Shown piece after piece: positions 32,936 through 45,900 of a stretch of 64,000 nucleotides of DNA (positions are counted from its first letter, which is position 1; each line of letters starts with the position of its first letter). The notes below the pieces were generated by a model. It was not told the origin of the DNA, did no database searches, and saw only the letters and a list, made by a program, of their open reading frames with translations. Both the position numbers and the translations under genes were made by a program. This DNA is from Areca catechu (lineage: Eukaryota; Streptophyta; Magnoliopsida; Arecales; Arecaceae), in assembly GCA_021397845.1 (NCBI GenBank), contig CM038048.1:27154727-27218726 (forward strand), read 5' to 3'.

Positions 32936-34540
32936 TGTCACGGACTTAGCCACAGGCTTGTTGTGAGGGGTGCCAGCATGGGCATGGCATGGTGCCGCGA
33001 GGATTAGCGTGTCCCGGAATTTGCAATGCTCCTTGATACCTTGGAACCCTAGGGGTGGAGTTTAGGTGGATGCCTCATTGGGATATTGAGGAGAGTGATG
33101 GTTCACTATGGAGTGGCATAGTCGTGGCATGATATCGGGGGGGCTCAGGAAGCTTGATATTTGGCATGGTGGTGGTTCGCCAAGACATGTTGAGACTCGA
33201 GAAATTCTCTTAGTTTTGATAAGGGATGCAGGGAATTGGCCATATTCCCGACTCCCCCAGGCCCATAAGGTATGGGTCCACCGTGGCATGGTTGCAGGGC
33301 AAGGTGGTGCCACACCCGAATGGTCTTGCATGGAGACATTCGGGGCAATGCTGGTCGGACGAGTTGGCCACATTGTATGGGGATGGAGATTTCCAAGAGA
33401 TTGAGCCTCGAGGAATTGTCCGGACTACTCTATGCATTCTTGAGCTCTATAGCGAAACAAAGAGACGATGAAGGACCAGTTAGGGAAGGGTTTAGCCTAC
33501 ATGAACAGGCAAGTCTCATGAGCATTGCAAGGATAATGTCTCGCGGGGATCCATAGGAGCCGATCGACCATGGAGGTCAAGTCTGGCTTATGAAACTTTG
33601 ATTGGATTTATGCCTTGGAGCTGGGCCAAGGATCAAGGGTGACCTAGAGGGTCGTGGCAAGGAAAGGACAGTGGGATACAAGGACCAGCCGGTCGGAGAT
33701 ATTTACTTGATGGGCAGACTTGGATGCCAATATCATGGCAGTGCACAGGGTGCAAACAAGCCGTGGACAAAATGTTGGGCGGTATGGTCATAGGTCTTCA
33801 GGATTGTGGCAATGTGCAGTGATGTGCGAGCAAGTAGTGAACATTATCGAGTGGTATGGACATTGATGGGAAGGCAGGCTAAGGATGCAAGACCAGGATC
33901 GTGGTACAAGAGCTTGCAAGGGAGCTTGAAACGCAGAACCTAGGAGAGCTTTGGACGTACCCGATCAATCGTAGCTTTTAGGGCTATGGGGTGTATCAGT
34001 TTGGTAGGTCGACTAGGCGACACTAAAGATGGGTTACCTAAGCCTCTTGCGGAGCAGAGGCGTTACATGATCGTGTCATGTGGATTTGGTCTGTATATTC
34101 CCGAAAGATAGTATGGTGGCTTGTGGATCAATGGCATAGTAGTTATGTCATGGCACGGAAGTACTCGGAGATTTGGGACATCTCGGATAAGCAGTACTTG
34201 GCCAGTACTTGGCTTAAGGGGCAAAGCCATCAGGTTGGCAAAGAGGTGCCAAGTTGCAGAACACTCTTGGGAAGAGTCTAATGTTATGGCATGGAGGTGC
34301 GCATGAGCATTGTAGTTAACCTAAGGGTCAGGTTACTTGTAGACACCCGAGAGTGTCGCATGTATTTAGTTCGACAATGTTGCTGGGCAAGAGCACGGAG
34401 GTACATGCTTGGCTATGTGGCTAGACTGCTACATATTTATATGTATGTCTGAGGGAAGGACTCAGGAGGGCTGGCCTTGGTGTGTGGCATGCCGAGGCAC
34501 CGCACGAGTGTTTAAGCAAGAAAACACTCATCCCATGACA
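32936..34540 (+). repeat. 5' LTR of a non-coding LTR element (LARD-like)
   Basis: The LTR runs from TGTCACGGACTTAGCC to CATCCCATGACA, 1,605 bp, with a TGTCA/TGACA inverted end pair. It is a direct repeat of 38043-39643. ATAC flanks the whole element on both sides (32932-32935 and 39644-39647). Confidence 0.9.
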
Positions 34541-34542
34541 AG

Positions 34543-34554
34543 TGGTATCAGAGC
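34543..34554 (+). promoter_or_regulatory. Primer-binding site (initiator tRNA-Met type)
   Basis: TGGTATCAGAGC lies two bases after the 5' LTR. It is the standard plant retrotransposon primer-binding site complementary to the 3' end of initiator tRNA-Met. Confidence 0.9.
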
Positions 34555-37500
34555 AAAGGTTGCTTAGTCGATAGTCAACATTGTGCTTATTGTAGCTGCT
34601 GATACAGGGGTATGCAAAGCAAGAGAAGATCTAGAGAAAGCTGGAAGTCCAGTGGCAGAGGAGCTAGACGTCTGAGTCTGTTGTGGGTGTTAACAACTCC
34701 AAAGTGGGGGAGCATCTTGCAGTGGCGATGTACTCGGTGCTAAATGCTCAAGGTTGCACATCGATTGCATGTGTGGATAAGAGCCTATGAATGTGAAAGT
34801 CTACTAGTTTGTGGCTGCAAGATGGAATTCAGGATGAAAAGTACTTGGGAATGCTGAAGCAACTGGGCTATATGCAAAGTGCAAGACAGAGCATCTCGAA
34901 GGACTAGAATTTCCATAGAGGCAAGGTGAGGGATATGGATTAAGGTACTAGGATATGTCTGCAGTGCAAAGGAGGATGTAGCATCCGAATTTTATAAGTG
35001 CAGACTGAAGTGAAGACTTGGAGAGCCAAGGAACCTAGGTGCATAAAGATGTGGGACATTTGGAAAGAGCCATCTCTTGTGTAGGCGACTGTGGCGCAGA
35101 AGCATTTGAATGGAAAATTTGAATTGAGCTTCAGGGAACTGCTCTCAGAGTGAAGGCATGGAAAGCCGAGATACTAGAGACAGTGGAACTATTTGCAAGT
35201 TGAAAGCATGGAAAGCCAAGGTCCTAAAAGTGGTGTAATTGCTCTCAGGGTGAAGGCACTGGAAAGCCGAGGTACTAGAGACAGATATTTGGCCAAGGGT
35301 GCTTACTCACTACATAGGCTTGTGATGTCAGATTGCAGAAGGTGAGGCATGAGGGCCATGCAGTTGTTGGCCAAGGTGGCCATGGTGCGGAGAAACTGGT
35401 GTTGGACATGTTGTGAGGGACTATGAGACTCAAATGTTAGATGCAAGAGAATGTCGAGGTATTGGAGTCAAAGGAGTGAGGCAGGCCTATGGGATAGCCT
35501 TGCATTGGTACTATAGACTCAGGGTGAAGACAAAAGGCAATCAAGACAGGCTGAGTATACCGGGAAGCAGCATGAATAACAGTTCTGCAAAGGCAGATAC
35601 TTAGTGCTCGAAGTGAAGAATGCTATGTCGAGGGACTCGAGCAAGGTGGGAAGTGGCCTTGATCGGATATAAGGGTCCCGCTTGGTAGCAGCTATGAATT
35701 TGCATTGGTATGGGACGATATAGAGAAATGGAGGTAACTTGTTAGTACTTGGCATCGGTGCAGTGTGGAAGGTCCGAAGGCATGGTGCTGAATAAGATCG
35801 GAATTATCATGGGGCCGCAAGGTGGGTATGAAGCAAGACCAAGTGCTTGAGGATGAGTTGCCAGGCATGACTCATGCGGTTGGCTGCTCCTAGATCTAGT
35901 TGGGCAGGAGTTAAGCCTTGGATGCAGTCCAAGGAGTGCCATTTTCTATTATGGTGGGGAGCTTAAGAAGGGTGCTTTGGCAGTAGTGGCCGCTCTCAGA
36001 TCAGGATAATCGAGAGTTAAGCCTTGGAAGAGTCCGAGGAGTGCTACAAGGATTTTCAACCAAAGTTGATGGTTAGAGGACCGTCAAAGGAGCTTAGTGG
36101 ATGCAATGGGCGCTTCCAGATCGGGGCAATCAAGAGTTAAGGCAATCAAGAGTTAAGTGATGGGGACATCAGATCAGACATAGACTTCAAGCTTCAATTT
36201 GTTCTCTAAGTCATGTGTTGGTCAATTTTTATTAAGTCCAGTGATGAAGTCCAAATTTTGTGAGTCATGTAATAAAGTGAGCCAGTTGGATTCACTAAGT
36301 CGGTGGAAGTTCCTTGTTTAGTCCATTGAGTCCTGTTTATCTGTTCAGTGAGTCCATTATTTATTTAGGCCTATTGAGTCTTGTCAGTTAGGCCTTTTTG
36401 AGTCCATGTAATTTTTATTTAAGAGGAACTTTGGACCCACATTTAAATCACCAACCTAGCATCTGGATTTCTTCATGTTGTCCAAGCCCTCCAGGAGATG
36501 GTGCCCCAGCATACCAGGCCTTAGGCACCTCAAGCCCACAAGATTTCATGAAGAAGTGTCACCCCAGATCCCTATCCTTGGCACCCCAGTCCAAGGCCCA
36601 TAGCAGTTGACGCCCCCCAGCCCATCATGAAGTTGGCGCCCCATATTTTGACCCAGTCCAAGATGCCCAAGGCTTTAACCCAGTCTAAGCCCAGCAAGAA
36701 TTTCATACCAGTCCAAGCCCATGGAGAAAAATCAAAGCTTCCAAGTCCAAGGAGTTGATGTCCAAGTTCTACAAGGATTTCAATCTACCAATTCTATTCA
36801 AATTATGTACTTATTCTACTCAACTTTATTCTTCCAATCCTATTCATACTGTGTACTCTTAGATTGATAGGGAAAGGGTTAAATGAATCTAAAAATACCC
36901 ACCCCCTCCCCCTCTTGTAATCAATTTCTTTTCATGAATTAAAACACTGGTGAATTTTTCTTGTAATAACTTGTGTTCCACTTTGAAAGTGTGTGTGTGA
37001 AACTTGAGTGTCCTAATTCCTCAAACCCTAACCACCCAAAGCATCCTTCTTCCAAGCCCTAAGATGCCCACCATCAGCCCTCTCCAAGATCCAGACGCCC
37101 AAGCTTCATTCAAGACCGCCAGCCCTTGCAGCCTCTCTTCCACCCGATCTTCTTCTTTCCATCATGTTTAGTATTTTTCTCATATTCTACATCACTAACC
37201 CCTGACGTTTGCAAGATCCCTCTAGTGCCACACCCTCTAGATGAATTCTTCCTTGCTCTCGAACGAAGCTGATAAAAAGCCGGCGGATTCGCTGGAAAGT
37301 GACCGAATCATCTAGGCACCGATCTGAGCAGAGCGATCTCTTCCACATCAACTAGAAATCATTGCCTGGTATGCCAAACATAATTCCCATCTCTTTTTGC
37401 CTAATTTCTTGAAAGTAAACATGCTCCTAATAGGCCTTCTTAGACCTAGAATCCTTTACTTGTTTTATTTCGTTGATAGTTCTAGCATGTGGGTAGGAAT

Positions 37501-38042
37501 TCTAACTGTTTCATGAAACCCTAACCTAGTCTTAGCTGTTTTCGGGAACTAAATCTAAACAACTTCAGAAATCATTGCTCCTTTAATCTGATTTTCTTAT
37601 CCTTCTTATGACATTCATCTGCATGCATCATGTTAGAGTCCCGTCCCTCATCATTAAGCCTTGGAAGAGTCCGAGTGCCTTGCAGTTAGATGTTTAGAGG
37701 ACCATAGAGAGCTCAGAAGATGCAATAGCCGCTCTCAGATTGGAGCAATTGGAAGTCAAGCCTTGGAGGAGTCCGAGTGCCGTGCAGTTGAGAAGGTCAG
37801 AGGATCGCAGTGATGTCAAGGGTAGAGGCCGACATCAGGTTTGGATTCTGTGGAAGAGTCAATGTGGTGTAGATGATGGATTCTCGGTGGTAAAGAAAGG
37901 ATAAGGACACCAAGGTCGTGGGGGCTCTGACTTGAGGAACCATGATTGCAGTGGTTGCAACAGACTTTGGTTGTGGCGACTAATTTTTCAAGCAATGGTT
38001 TGGACGTTGATGAGGGCATCGACAGTTTGAGTGGGAAAGAAT
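34555..38042 (+). mobile_element. Internal region of the non-coding LTR element
   Basis: I find no gag, protease, reverse transcriptase or integrase in any frame. Without the solo LTR at 36158-37653 it is about 2.0 kb. It contains imperfect repeats: GGAAAGCCGAG type phrases at 35135-35285, and TTAAGCCTTGGAAGAGTCCG phrases near 35910, 36010, 37655 and 37755. A polypurine tract, GAGTGGGAAAGAAT, ends at 38042. The element must rely on proteins from another element, as a LARD does. Confidence 0.8.
36158..37653. mobile_element. Solo LTR (1,496 bp) nested in the LARD-like element
   Basis: It starts TGATGGGGACATC and ends CGTCCCTCATCA, with inverted TGATG/CATCA ends. The 5-bp TTAAG flanks both sides (36153-36157 and 37654-37658). 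The flanking TTAAGCCTTGGAAGAGTCC repeat continues across when it is removed. No gene is inside. Confidence 0.88.
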
Positions 38043-39643
38043 TGTCACGGACTTAGCCACAGGCTTGTCGCAGGGGGTGCTAGCATGGGCGTGGCATGGT
38101 GCCATGGAGGGTTAGCATGGACCAAAATTTACAATGCTTCTCGATACCTTGGAATCCTGGGTGTGGAGTTTAGCTGGATGCCTTGTTTGGATAGTGAGGA
38201 GAGTAATGGTTCACCATGGAGTGGTATAGTCATGGCATGATATCGAAGGAGCTTGCCAGGCTTGATATTTGGCATGGCGGTGGTTTGCCAAGACGTGTTG
38301 AGACTCGAGGAATCCTCTTGGTTTTGAGGAGGAATGCGGGGCATTGGCCATATTCCCGACTCCTCGAGGCCCATAAAGTATGAATCCGTTGTAGCACGGT
38401 TGCAGGGCAAGGTGGTGCCACGCCCGGATGATCTTGCATGGAGACATTCGAGGCAATGCTGGTCGAACAAGCTGGCCACATTATACGGGGATGAGGATTT
38501 CCGAGAAGTTGAGCCTCGAGGAATTATCTGAGCTACTCTATGCAATCTTGAGCTCTGTAGTGGAGCAAAGAGGCGATAGAGGACCAATCGGGGAAGGGTT
38601 TGGTTTACCTGAACAGGCAACTCTTGTGAGCATTACAAGGATAATGTCTCGCGGGGATCCATGGGAGCCGGTCGACCATGGAGTTCAAATATGACTTATA
38701 GAAGTTCAATCAAATTTGTCTTAGAGCTGGGCCAAGGATCAAGGATGACCAAGAGGGTCGTGCTGAGAAAAGGACGGTGGGATGCAAGGACCAGCTGGTC
38801 GGAGATATTTACTTGATGGGCAGACTTGAATGCTAATATCATGGCAATGCACAAGGTGCAAACAAGCCGTGGACATAGAATATTGGACGGTATGGTTTTG
38901 GGTCTTCTGGACTGGCAATGTGCAGTGATGTGCAAGCAGGTCATGAACATTGTCGAGCGGTATGGTCATTGATGAGAAGGCAGGCTGAAGATGCAAGACC
39001 GAGATCGTGGTACAAGAGCTTGTGAAGGAACTTGGAAGGCAGAATCCAGAAGAGCTCTGGAGTCTAGACGTGCCCAATCAATCATGGCTTTGTAGGGATA
39101 TGGGATGTGTCGGCTCGGTGGGTCAGCTAGGCGATACTGGAGATGGGTTGCTTGAGCCTCACATGGAGCAGAGACGTTGCATGATCGTGTCATGTGGATT
39201 TGATCTGTGTATTCCTGAAGGACAGTATGGTGGCTTGTGGATTAGTGGCACCGTGGTTATGTCATGGCATGAAAGTACTCAAAGATTTGGGACATCTCTA
39301 ATGAGCAATACTTGGCTTGAGATGCAAAGCAATCGGGTTGGCATAGAGATGCCGAGTTGCGAAGCACTCTTAGGAAGAGTTTAATATTATAGCACAAAGG
39401 TGCGCATGAGCGTTGCAGTTGACCTGAGGGTCAGGTTGCTTGCAGGCACCTGAGAGTGTTGCATGTATTCAGTTCGACAGTATTGTTGGGCAGAGACACG
39501 AAGGTGCATGCTTGGCTATGTGGCTGAACTACTGCGCGTTTATATGTATGTCCGAGAGAAAGACTCAAGAGGGCTAGCCTTGATGTGTGGCAAGTCGGGG
39601 CGCCGCATGGATGTTTGACCAAGAAAACACCCATCCCATGACA
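38043..39643 (+). repeat. 3' LTR of the LARD-like element
   Basis: A 1,601-bp direct repeat of 32936-34540 with many scattered substitutions and a few small indels. It starts TGTCACGGACTTAGCC and ends CATCCCATGACA. Open frames inside it are not conserved between the two LTRs. Confidence 0.9.
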
Positions 39644-39912
39644 ATACGTCGACGTTGCCGTTAGTAGGACTAGGGGGATCAGAGTATCTTTCCCATTTTT
39701 TTCACGAGGGAATGACAGGGTTTTTCCCTCCGACTCATTCAGTCTACTTGGACATCCTATCCGTTTTATCCGTACTTCAAAGACCACGGATCTAGATACC
39801 GAAGTTCGAAATAGCTAGATGTGGCTCCTTGTCTATCCCGGAGATGGACCGCTCGGACCATTGTTGGTCTTGTCATCTTCGAGATCCTAGGTATGGGATT
39901 TCTCCCACATCA

Positions 39913-40675
39913 TGATGGATTTGGGCCTGGGCATATTAAATTAATCTTTATTTTCTGTAGAAAATGGAGTATGGAGTTTTCATCTTCAATATTCATTATA
40001 ACAATATCATGGTAAAATAATTAGCCATCTGACCTTCAATGTCACATATACAAACAAGTGGGCTATTTTGGCTATAAAACATGCAACAACAAATTTCTTT
40101 GATATTCAATATTGCCTAATCAAATAATGAAGAACAATCCAACTTAAGTAACGCAATCTAAGACTATTATCACATTTGTTAATAAAAAAAGATTACCACT
40201 TTGTGGGCCAGTTTTTTTCCCAAGCCCAACTAGACCAACCACTCGGCTCCACATGCACACACGCACAAAAAGAAGACCCTTCAGACTTCAGAGCTGGTCG
40301 CAAGCCAATTAACAACGTATGTAACTTCAGATATTCATGGTTCACCAGGCAACCAACCATTGCCTGCTACAACAGATTAGATTACCTACAAGGCTACAAC
40401 TGGATTTAAGCTCTCCTGGCCCACAAATAATATCAAGATATTGTGCCTTTAAAATTTATTAGTTTCTTGGTAGACCATTGAGTTTACTTCTCCACAATCT
40501 TTAGGCATAATATGGCACAATATAATGGATGGATAGTAATAGAGAATATTTTCTCTTGCCTGAGAATTAAGCTCGGGCACAGAGAATATTTTTAGTTTTT
40601 GTTCCCTCTTTTCATGTTAATGGCTTTTCACTGCGGCTACTTAAGGCAGCAAGTTCAAAATTGAAAAAACTATAC
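39913..40675 (-). other. Start of SKS intron 7, no exon found
   Basis: Between the donor of exon 7 and the outer end of the family-B LTR there is AT-rich sequence without the expected last exon or a polyadenylation region. I could not find that exon in 1-6640 either. Confidence 0.5.
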
Positions 40676-42927
40676 CTGTGTTGTGCAACGAGCAACTCCA
40701 TCCCATTTATTATAGGTACCTCTACTATTCTCTGTCCAGGTTCCATAATCCATCCTAATATCAAATAGAAAAGATTAGGAATCAATTTCTAGACAATATA
40801 TTAAAAAACAACCATAACACATTTCTAGGTCCTCAAAACATTACCCCACAACAAAAAATGCATAGCCATCCATGTGATAGCTTTGAGCAGTACTGTCATT
40901 GTTCTGGAATATAATTTCTGTGAAACCCTTATAGGTGCCGTTGATTATAGATGTATCAAATTTTGCAGGTCTGTTCATCATTTGATGTGGGAAATCCAGC
41001 TTATATACTCCTAGCACATTAAATTGTTGTGCGAGCTTCAGGGGTGTTGAAGGGGCAACATAAGAAATGGCATTCAAGGTAGTTCGCAGCTGCCCATTTA
41101 TAAGCTCTGCAGGTCTGTTCAGTAGTACATACACATCGGTGACAGTAATTTCACCATACCGAAAAGATCCCTGTGGGTTGGGTCGGGCAGCACTAGCAGA
41201 AACATTCCATCTGAGTTTTTTAGAAAAAAAAAAAAAATTTATAAGCTACCCCATGCATCACGGTAGACAATTAAGTGCCACATCAAGCCAGCAGAGTAGG
41301 GAAAAAAAAATTACAAGATGGAACAAAAACAGAGATAAATTCACACCAATGAAAGCATTTGCAAGCACCTGAATTCAAAACTCCAGGATACCTGATGGAC
41401 CTTGCTTGGTTCATTGAAAAGTATGTGTCTGCCTCATCTGGGCCATCAGGAAGTGGACCAGAAGCAGAACCCTCTGAATTGGAATAGTGCAATATAGCAA
41501 CCCCGGTTACTCTATTCCTCGTATCTGGACCAACAAACCGAGCGCTTGCCACCATATAGTAGTCACTGCTAGCATTTTGATCCATCGTGACCAAGAATGA
41601 ATAAGACTGTCCTACATGGATATCCATGTTTGTATAGTTCTGTTGAACAGTGTAAGACCCTTCTGTCTCTACAAGGAGAAGGTTGTGGTTCTGGATTCTA
41701 AAGTTTAGACTGATTGATATGCCAATATTATGCACTCGTATTCGGTATGTTTTTCCTGGTATAAAAAATTAAAAAAAAAAAAAAGAAGTTAAACTAGCTA
41801 AAGCTACAAACAAAATATTGGTCATTCACTTACTAGAAGATTGAAAACCATAATATTAAAGATACTATTGAAGATCAAAATAATAAAATAATTCTATTAT
41901 TTCAAGAACCAAGCTACTTTTTCAACCATTTTTACCATGTAATAAAAGTTCACACAGGATAATGATCTGAGATGCCACATTTTGTTTGGAACTGCACCAC
42001 ATACTTTAGCCAGGTATTTATCTTAAAGAAAGATGCCTCCACACAAAAAGGATAAATGAAAAACAGTCTGGTGCTGGTTATAGATCTCTCTTTGAGATTA
42101 TTTCCTGGGCTAGAGTCTGTAGCAACTGTTTTATTGATAGCAGCATGTGATGTGACAGTGACAATTGATGTATTTAATGGAACAAAATACACAATAATCA
42201 TACCTACACCAACATATTTTTGGTTGTTTACCTGGCTCCACATTTATTGTCTCATAAGTTATGCCATCAGGCACAATTGATTCATTGTAGCGGTAGGGTC
42301 CCAAACCATTGAAAAGGACCCCATCAGGAATCCCAAGATCATTGCCATCTTCAAGAGCTTTTCTGAGTTCCTGTCTACCTTAACTGTCAGTAAAAGTCAA
42401 AGTGATCCAAGCAAAATTTCCTGCATTTATTATCATTAATTTCCAGAAGAGAGATTAGCCTGACCTTGTAGCCTTTGGTATACCAGTCACTAATGAAGAT
42501 TGTAATATCCCCATCTGGTGTCCCAAAGGGCAGTGGAATTACATCTCTGTTGTTTACTATAATTCCACCATAACCACCAGCAGCCTTCTGAAAATTGATC
42601 GAAGGGAAATAAAAGAAGCTTCCAATCTGGTCTTTGACCTGAAACTCGTATGTCCAATTCCAACCAGAAGGGATTGGGCAATTTGTTCCCAAAACACCAT
42701 CCTGCCAAGAGTTCTTCCTTTGCTGTAAGCCATTCCTACATGAAATTGGCATCATCATCATCATTAACGACCACCATCAGATGAAATATTAAAGGAACAA
42801 ACAATACTTGAACATACCAAGTGACAAGAAAAGGTTCATCTAAATTGTTTCGGATATTCACAACAACATTCCAATTTGTTGTCACATTCATGACTGGCCC
42901 AGGAAACTGCCCATTGATTCCAATAAC
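40676..42927 (-). CDS. SKS: SKS exons 2 to 7
   Basis: Exon 2 (42818-42927) starts VIGINGQFPG after acceptor AATGCAG and ends within a Trp codon. Exon 3 (42465-42735) covers NGLQQRKNSWQDGVLGTNCP to DWYTKGYK. Exon 4 (42232-42370) starts ELRKALEDGNDLGIPDGVLF. Exon 5 (41392-41755) spans KTYRIRVHNIG to NQARSI. Exon 6 (40845-41210) starts WNVSASAARPNPQGSFRYGE. Exon 7 (40676-40754) is MDYGTWTENSRGTYNKWDGV plus ARCTTQ, followed by donor GTATAG. The introns between them are short (82 to 476 bases), in contrast to intron 1. Confidence 0.93.
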
Positions 42928-45900
42928 CTGCATTTGTGATTTAGAGGTAATTAGCTGTTCACAACAACAAAAAGATCTTGATGAAGTTTCCTTTTGCGAA
43001 AAAATGGAAAAACAGAAGTTCCTTGCATCATGAGTGATAACAAATAATCTAAGGTATAAAAGCTTCCTCACAAAGCTGCAGATAAAAGTTTACGTGATAT
43101 ACATGCATACAAATAACAGGTGCCTACATCTCACTTGTCAAAATCATTTCAACATTTTTTTGGGTCAAGTAACCTGTATGCAAATCCATTCATTCTAATA
43201 AGATATCAGCTAAAAATTCTCACAAAAAAAAAGATATTTTAGCTCTCACAGCAGACTGATATTAGAAAATTCAAATAATACCCAGACCAATCAATCCATC
43301 ATTGAAATTTTCCACATCTGCAGCCTAGCATGACTACCATTACTATATTTTCTTTTCCAATGATACATAATCTTGAAGATTTTACAGCTTATGATGAAAT
43401 GTCTTTAATCATCAATGAGTAAATGTTTCCCAGAAATGTGTTATCCAAGCACATATGATCTGGTTTTTATGTGCATACAACTGATGCTCATACTTTGGGC
43501 CACAATGGTCTCATTTCCCATGTCCACTGCTCAACAACAATATATGTGAGAGACTACTGAGTGTGAGGCCCAGCCCACCATCAAACCCAAAAGGTCTGAA
43601 GGCTTATTTCGCTTCCCCCCACCTGATTTGGAAATAGGTAAGCCCCTGTTTTGCACTGTGATAAAGGAGGAAGAGTCCTCCTCCATCGCAACTTCTCCGG
43701 AGGCTAGGAAACCTTAGCCTCCATCTCTATTTAAAGTCCCAAACCACTCTGATTCTCCCAACCGAAGATCATCGCTGCAGCCATCTTCCTTTCTCCTTCA
43801 TTTTCGCCTCTTCATTGCCAGCATTTTGGGTTCTCTGTGGCTGCCGGAAACCAGCACCGCCAGCCATGCCCTCCTGCACCACCATCTCCGGTAAGGCCCC
43901 TCCCTCCCCCCCTTGTTTCTTTCCTTGCCAAGGGAGCCCATGAGCAGCTAGGGGTGATGCCCCTTTCCCTCTTCTCTCCCCTATTTCAACCGGACCAATG
44001 CCACCTATCATGGTCACCACAGGCCGTGCTGCCCTCGCCCAGCCACCTTGGCCACACCACCACCAAACGCCCCTATGTCGGTTTGGAGAAGAAGAGAGAG
44101 GGGGGGGGGAAGAAAAGAAAAGAAAAAAGAAAGGAAAAGAGAGAGAGAGAAGAGAAATCCAACCTTGTGAAGCCACCTTGTTGAGTAGATCCAATCAAAT
44201 TGGGTCTAGATCAATGCAAACTAATTAGATCCTACTCATGATCTAATCCATACCATGAGCTAGATAGAGATTCTCAGTTCTAGACTATTTTTCAATCATC
44301 GGTTAATAACAACGTTAAATTATTTTATCAGATTCTTCAATGCCAAAGCACCAAATCTAGAGATTGACCCGTGCATCGAAAAACATGACTATAGATGTGA
44401 TCGACCGTAAGTTTTCCTTTATCTCTGAGTTTTTTAGTGCATATTAATAATTTTGTGCATAAAAATTATTAAATATTTAAAAGTTATAAAAATTTGAGAG
44501 TATATATTTATGCATGAAAAGTAATTAAAAATATTGGATCAAGCATGGTGAAACCTTAGCATGATTACAAAATTCAAAATGATATGATTTCTCTTTTTTA
44601 AGTTGCATAACCTTTGGAAACAAGATTATCCATATTTATTCTTTGCACGAATTTTGAATAAAAATTACCTATAAATAAGATATGAGAAACTTGATTTGAT
44701 ATTATTATAAAAATAAGTATGATTATTTAATTATAGTAAAAGTAAGAAAAACTCTCTAGTTAGATTATGATTTGGGTCTAGCCAACGAGACCGATCGTTG
44801 GCCACATGTCAAAAGCATGTTTCTTCCGAGCCTAGCCAATCAGGACTGATCGCTGGCAGAGCTAATTCTTTTGGACCTAGCTAATCAGAACTGATCGCTT
44901 ACACATTATCACATGCATACGTTTCAAAACTAGTCTCTTTGGCTTGTCACAGGGCTAATCGTGGCCGTATATCAAAGCTAGTACCTAGCCAATCGGGATT
45001 GATCACTGGCACATGCTGATGCATCGCGTGTTTGTTTTCAGGACTAGTCTCTTTCGGGCCTTATTACGGGGCTGATCGTGGCCGTAGTCACCAAAGACTG
45101 AAAGAGGATTTTGAAATTTTATTGTTATGAATGATTGCATAGCATATTTGAAAGAAAATTATATTGTTATATATTACTATTATATTGCTACATTTGAAAA
45201 ATTAATTATGCTTAATCCCTCAAAGATATAGGTAACTCACCAAGCCCGTAAAGCTCACTCCCTTTTTTCTACTTTTTTAAAATCCATAACCTATGGGGCT
45301 TGGGACTGAGCAGTGAGTAGGTTAAGACTTTAGAAGACTTTTGCTTAGTTTTGGCTAAAATAAAATTTGATTTGAACCTTTTTGTTATTTATCTTTATTA
45401 GTCTTGATGAACAATCTCTTGATTGAATAAATGTTTTAGAGGATTTACTTTTATTATCACTGCCTGAGAATTGATATGAATGCATAAGAGTAAAAAGGCA
45501 AGCCTTGCATGTTTATAGGATGAAACCCTATAGATATGTGGCCATCTATCATGCATCCAGCTCGAGCCTCAGGCTGGCACATGACACTAGGAGTTAAATT
45601 CATCCATTTATGCATCTGATATTCAAGAGATGCTTTTCAACTAAAGGTACACCAAACTATCTTTTACATCACGAAGATCAAGGAAGCTTTTCTTAACAAA
45701 TACTTGCTAAGACAATGTAGAATTGACACTACTCACGATCAACATTTTAAATCTCATGGGACGAAGGTATCTCGATATCTCCAAGGAATGGGACGTCCCA
45801 TTGTCTCGTCCCATCCTAATAGTGGTCCCAGTCATGAATCATGATCCTGATAGATATCCTCCATCTATTTTTCCTTCTTTCTTTGTTTTCTTTTTTCCCC

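Larger units (their letters stand above)
27831..39912 (-). repeat. 5' LTR of family-B Tat element, split by two nested insertions
   Basis: Three pieces read as one minus-strand LTR of about 1.1 kb: 39912 down to 39648, 32935 down to 32259, and 27999 down to 27831. On the minus strand it begins TGATGTGGGAGAAATCCC, close to the family-A LTR start, and has a TATA box GCTATAAAAGGGGG near 32315-32328. It ends next to GATTGCAGCGCC, a degraded primer-binding-type site. The gaps are the hAT element 28000-32250 and the LTR element 32936-39643. The outer border at 39912 is also the limit of the SKS intron sequence. Confidence 0.7.
43562..45463 (+). repeat. Solo LTR, Tekay/Del-like (about 1.9 kb)
   Basis: It starts TGTGAGGCCCAGCCCACC. 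It has a CTATTTAAAG TATA-like box near 43728 followed by a CT-rich leader. It contains phrases typical of Del/Tekay LTRs (AACTCACCAAGCCCGTAAAG near 45234) and a tandem repeat. CTGAG occurs just before the start (43557-43561) and at 45464-45468, but the right end reads CACTGC rather than CA. The right border is therefore tentative. Confidence 0.5.

Noticed and set aside
33062..33556. Cluster of overlapping ORFs on both strands
   Set aside because: They fall inside the LARD LTR, are not conserved as frames in the other LTR (38129-38694) and match no family.
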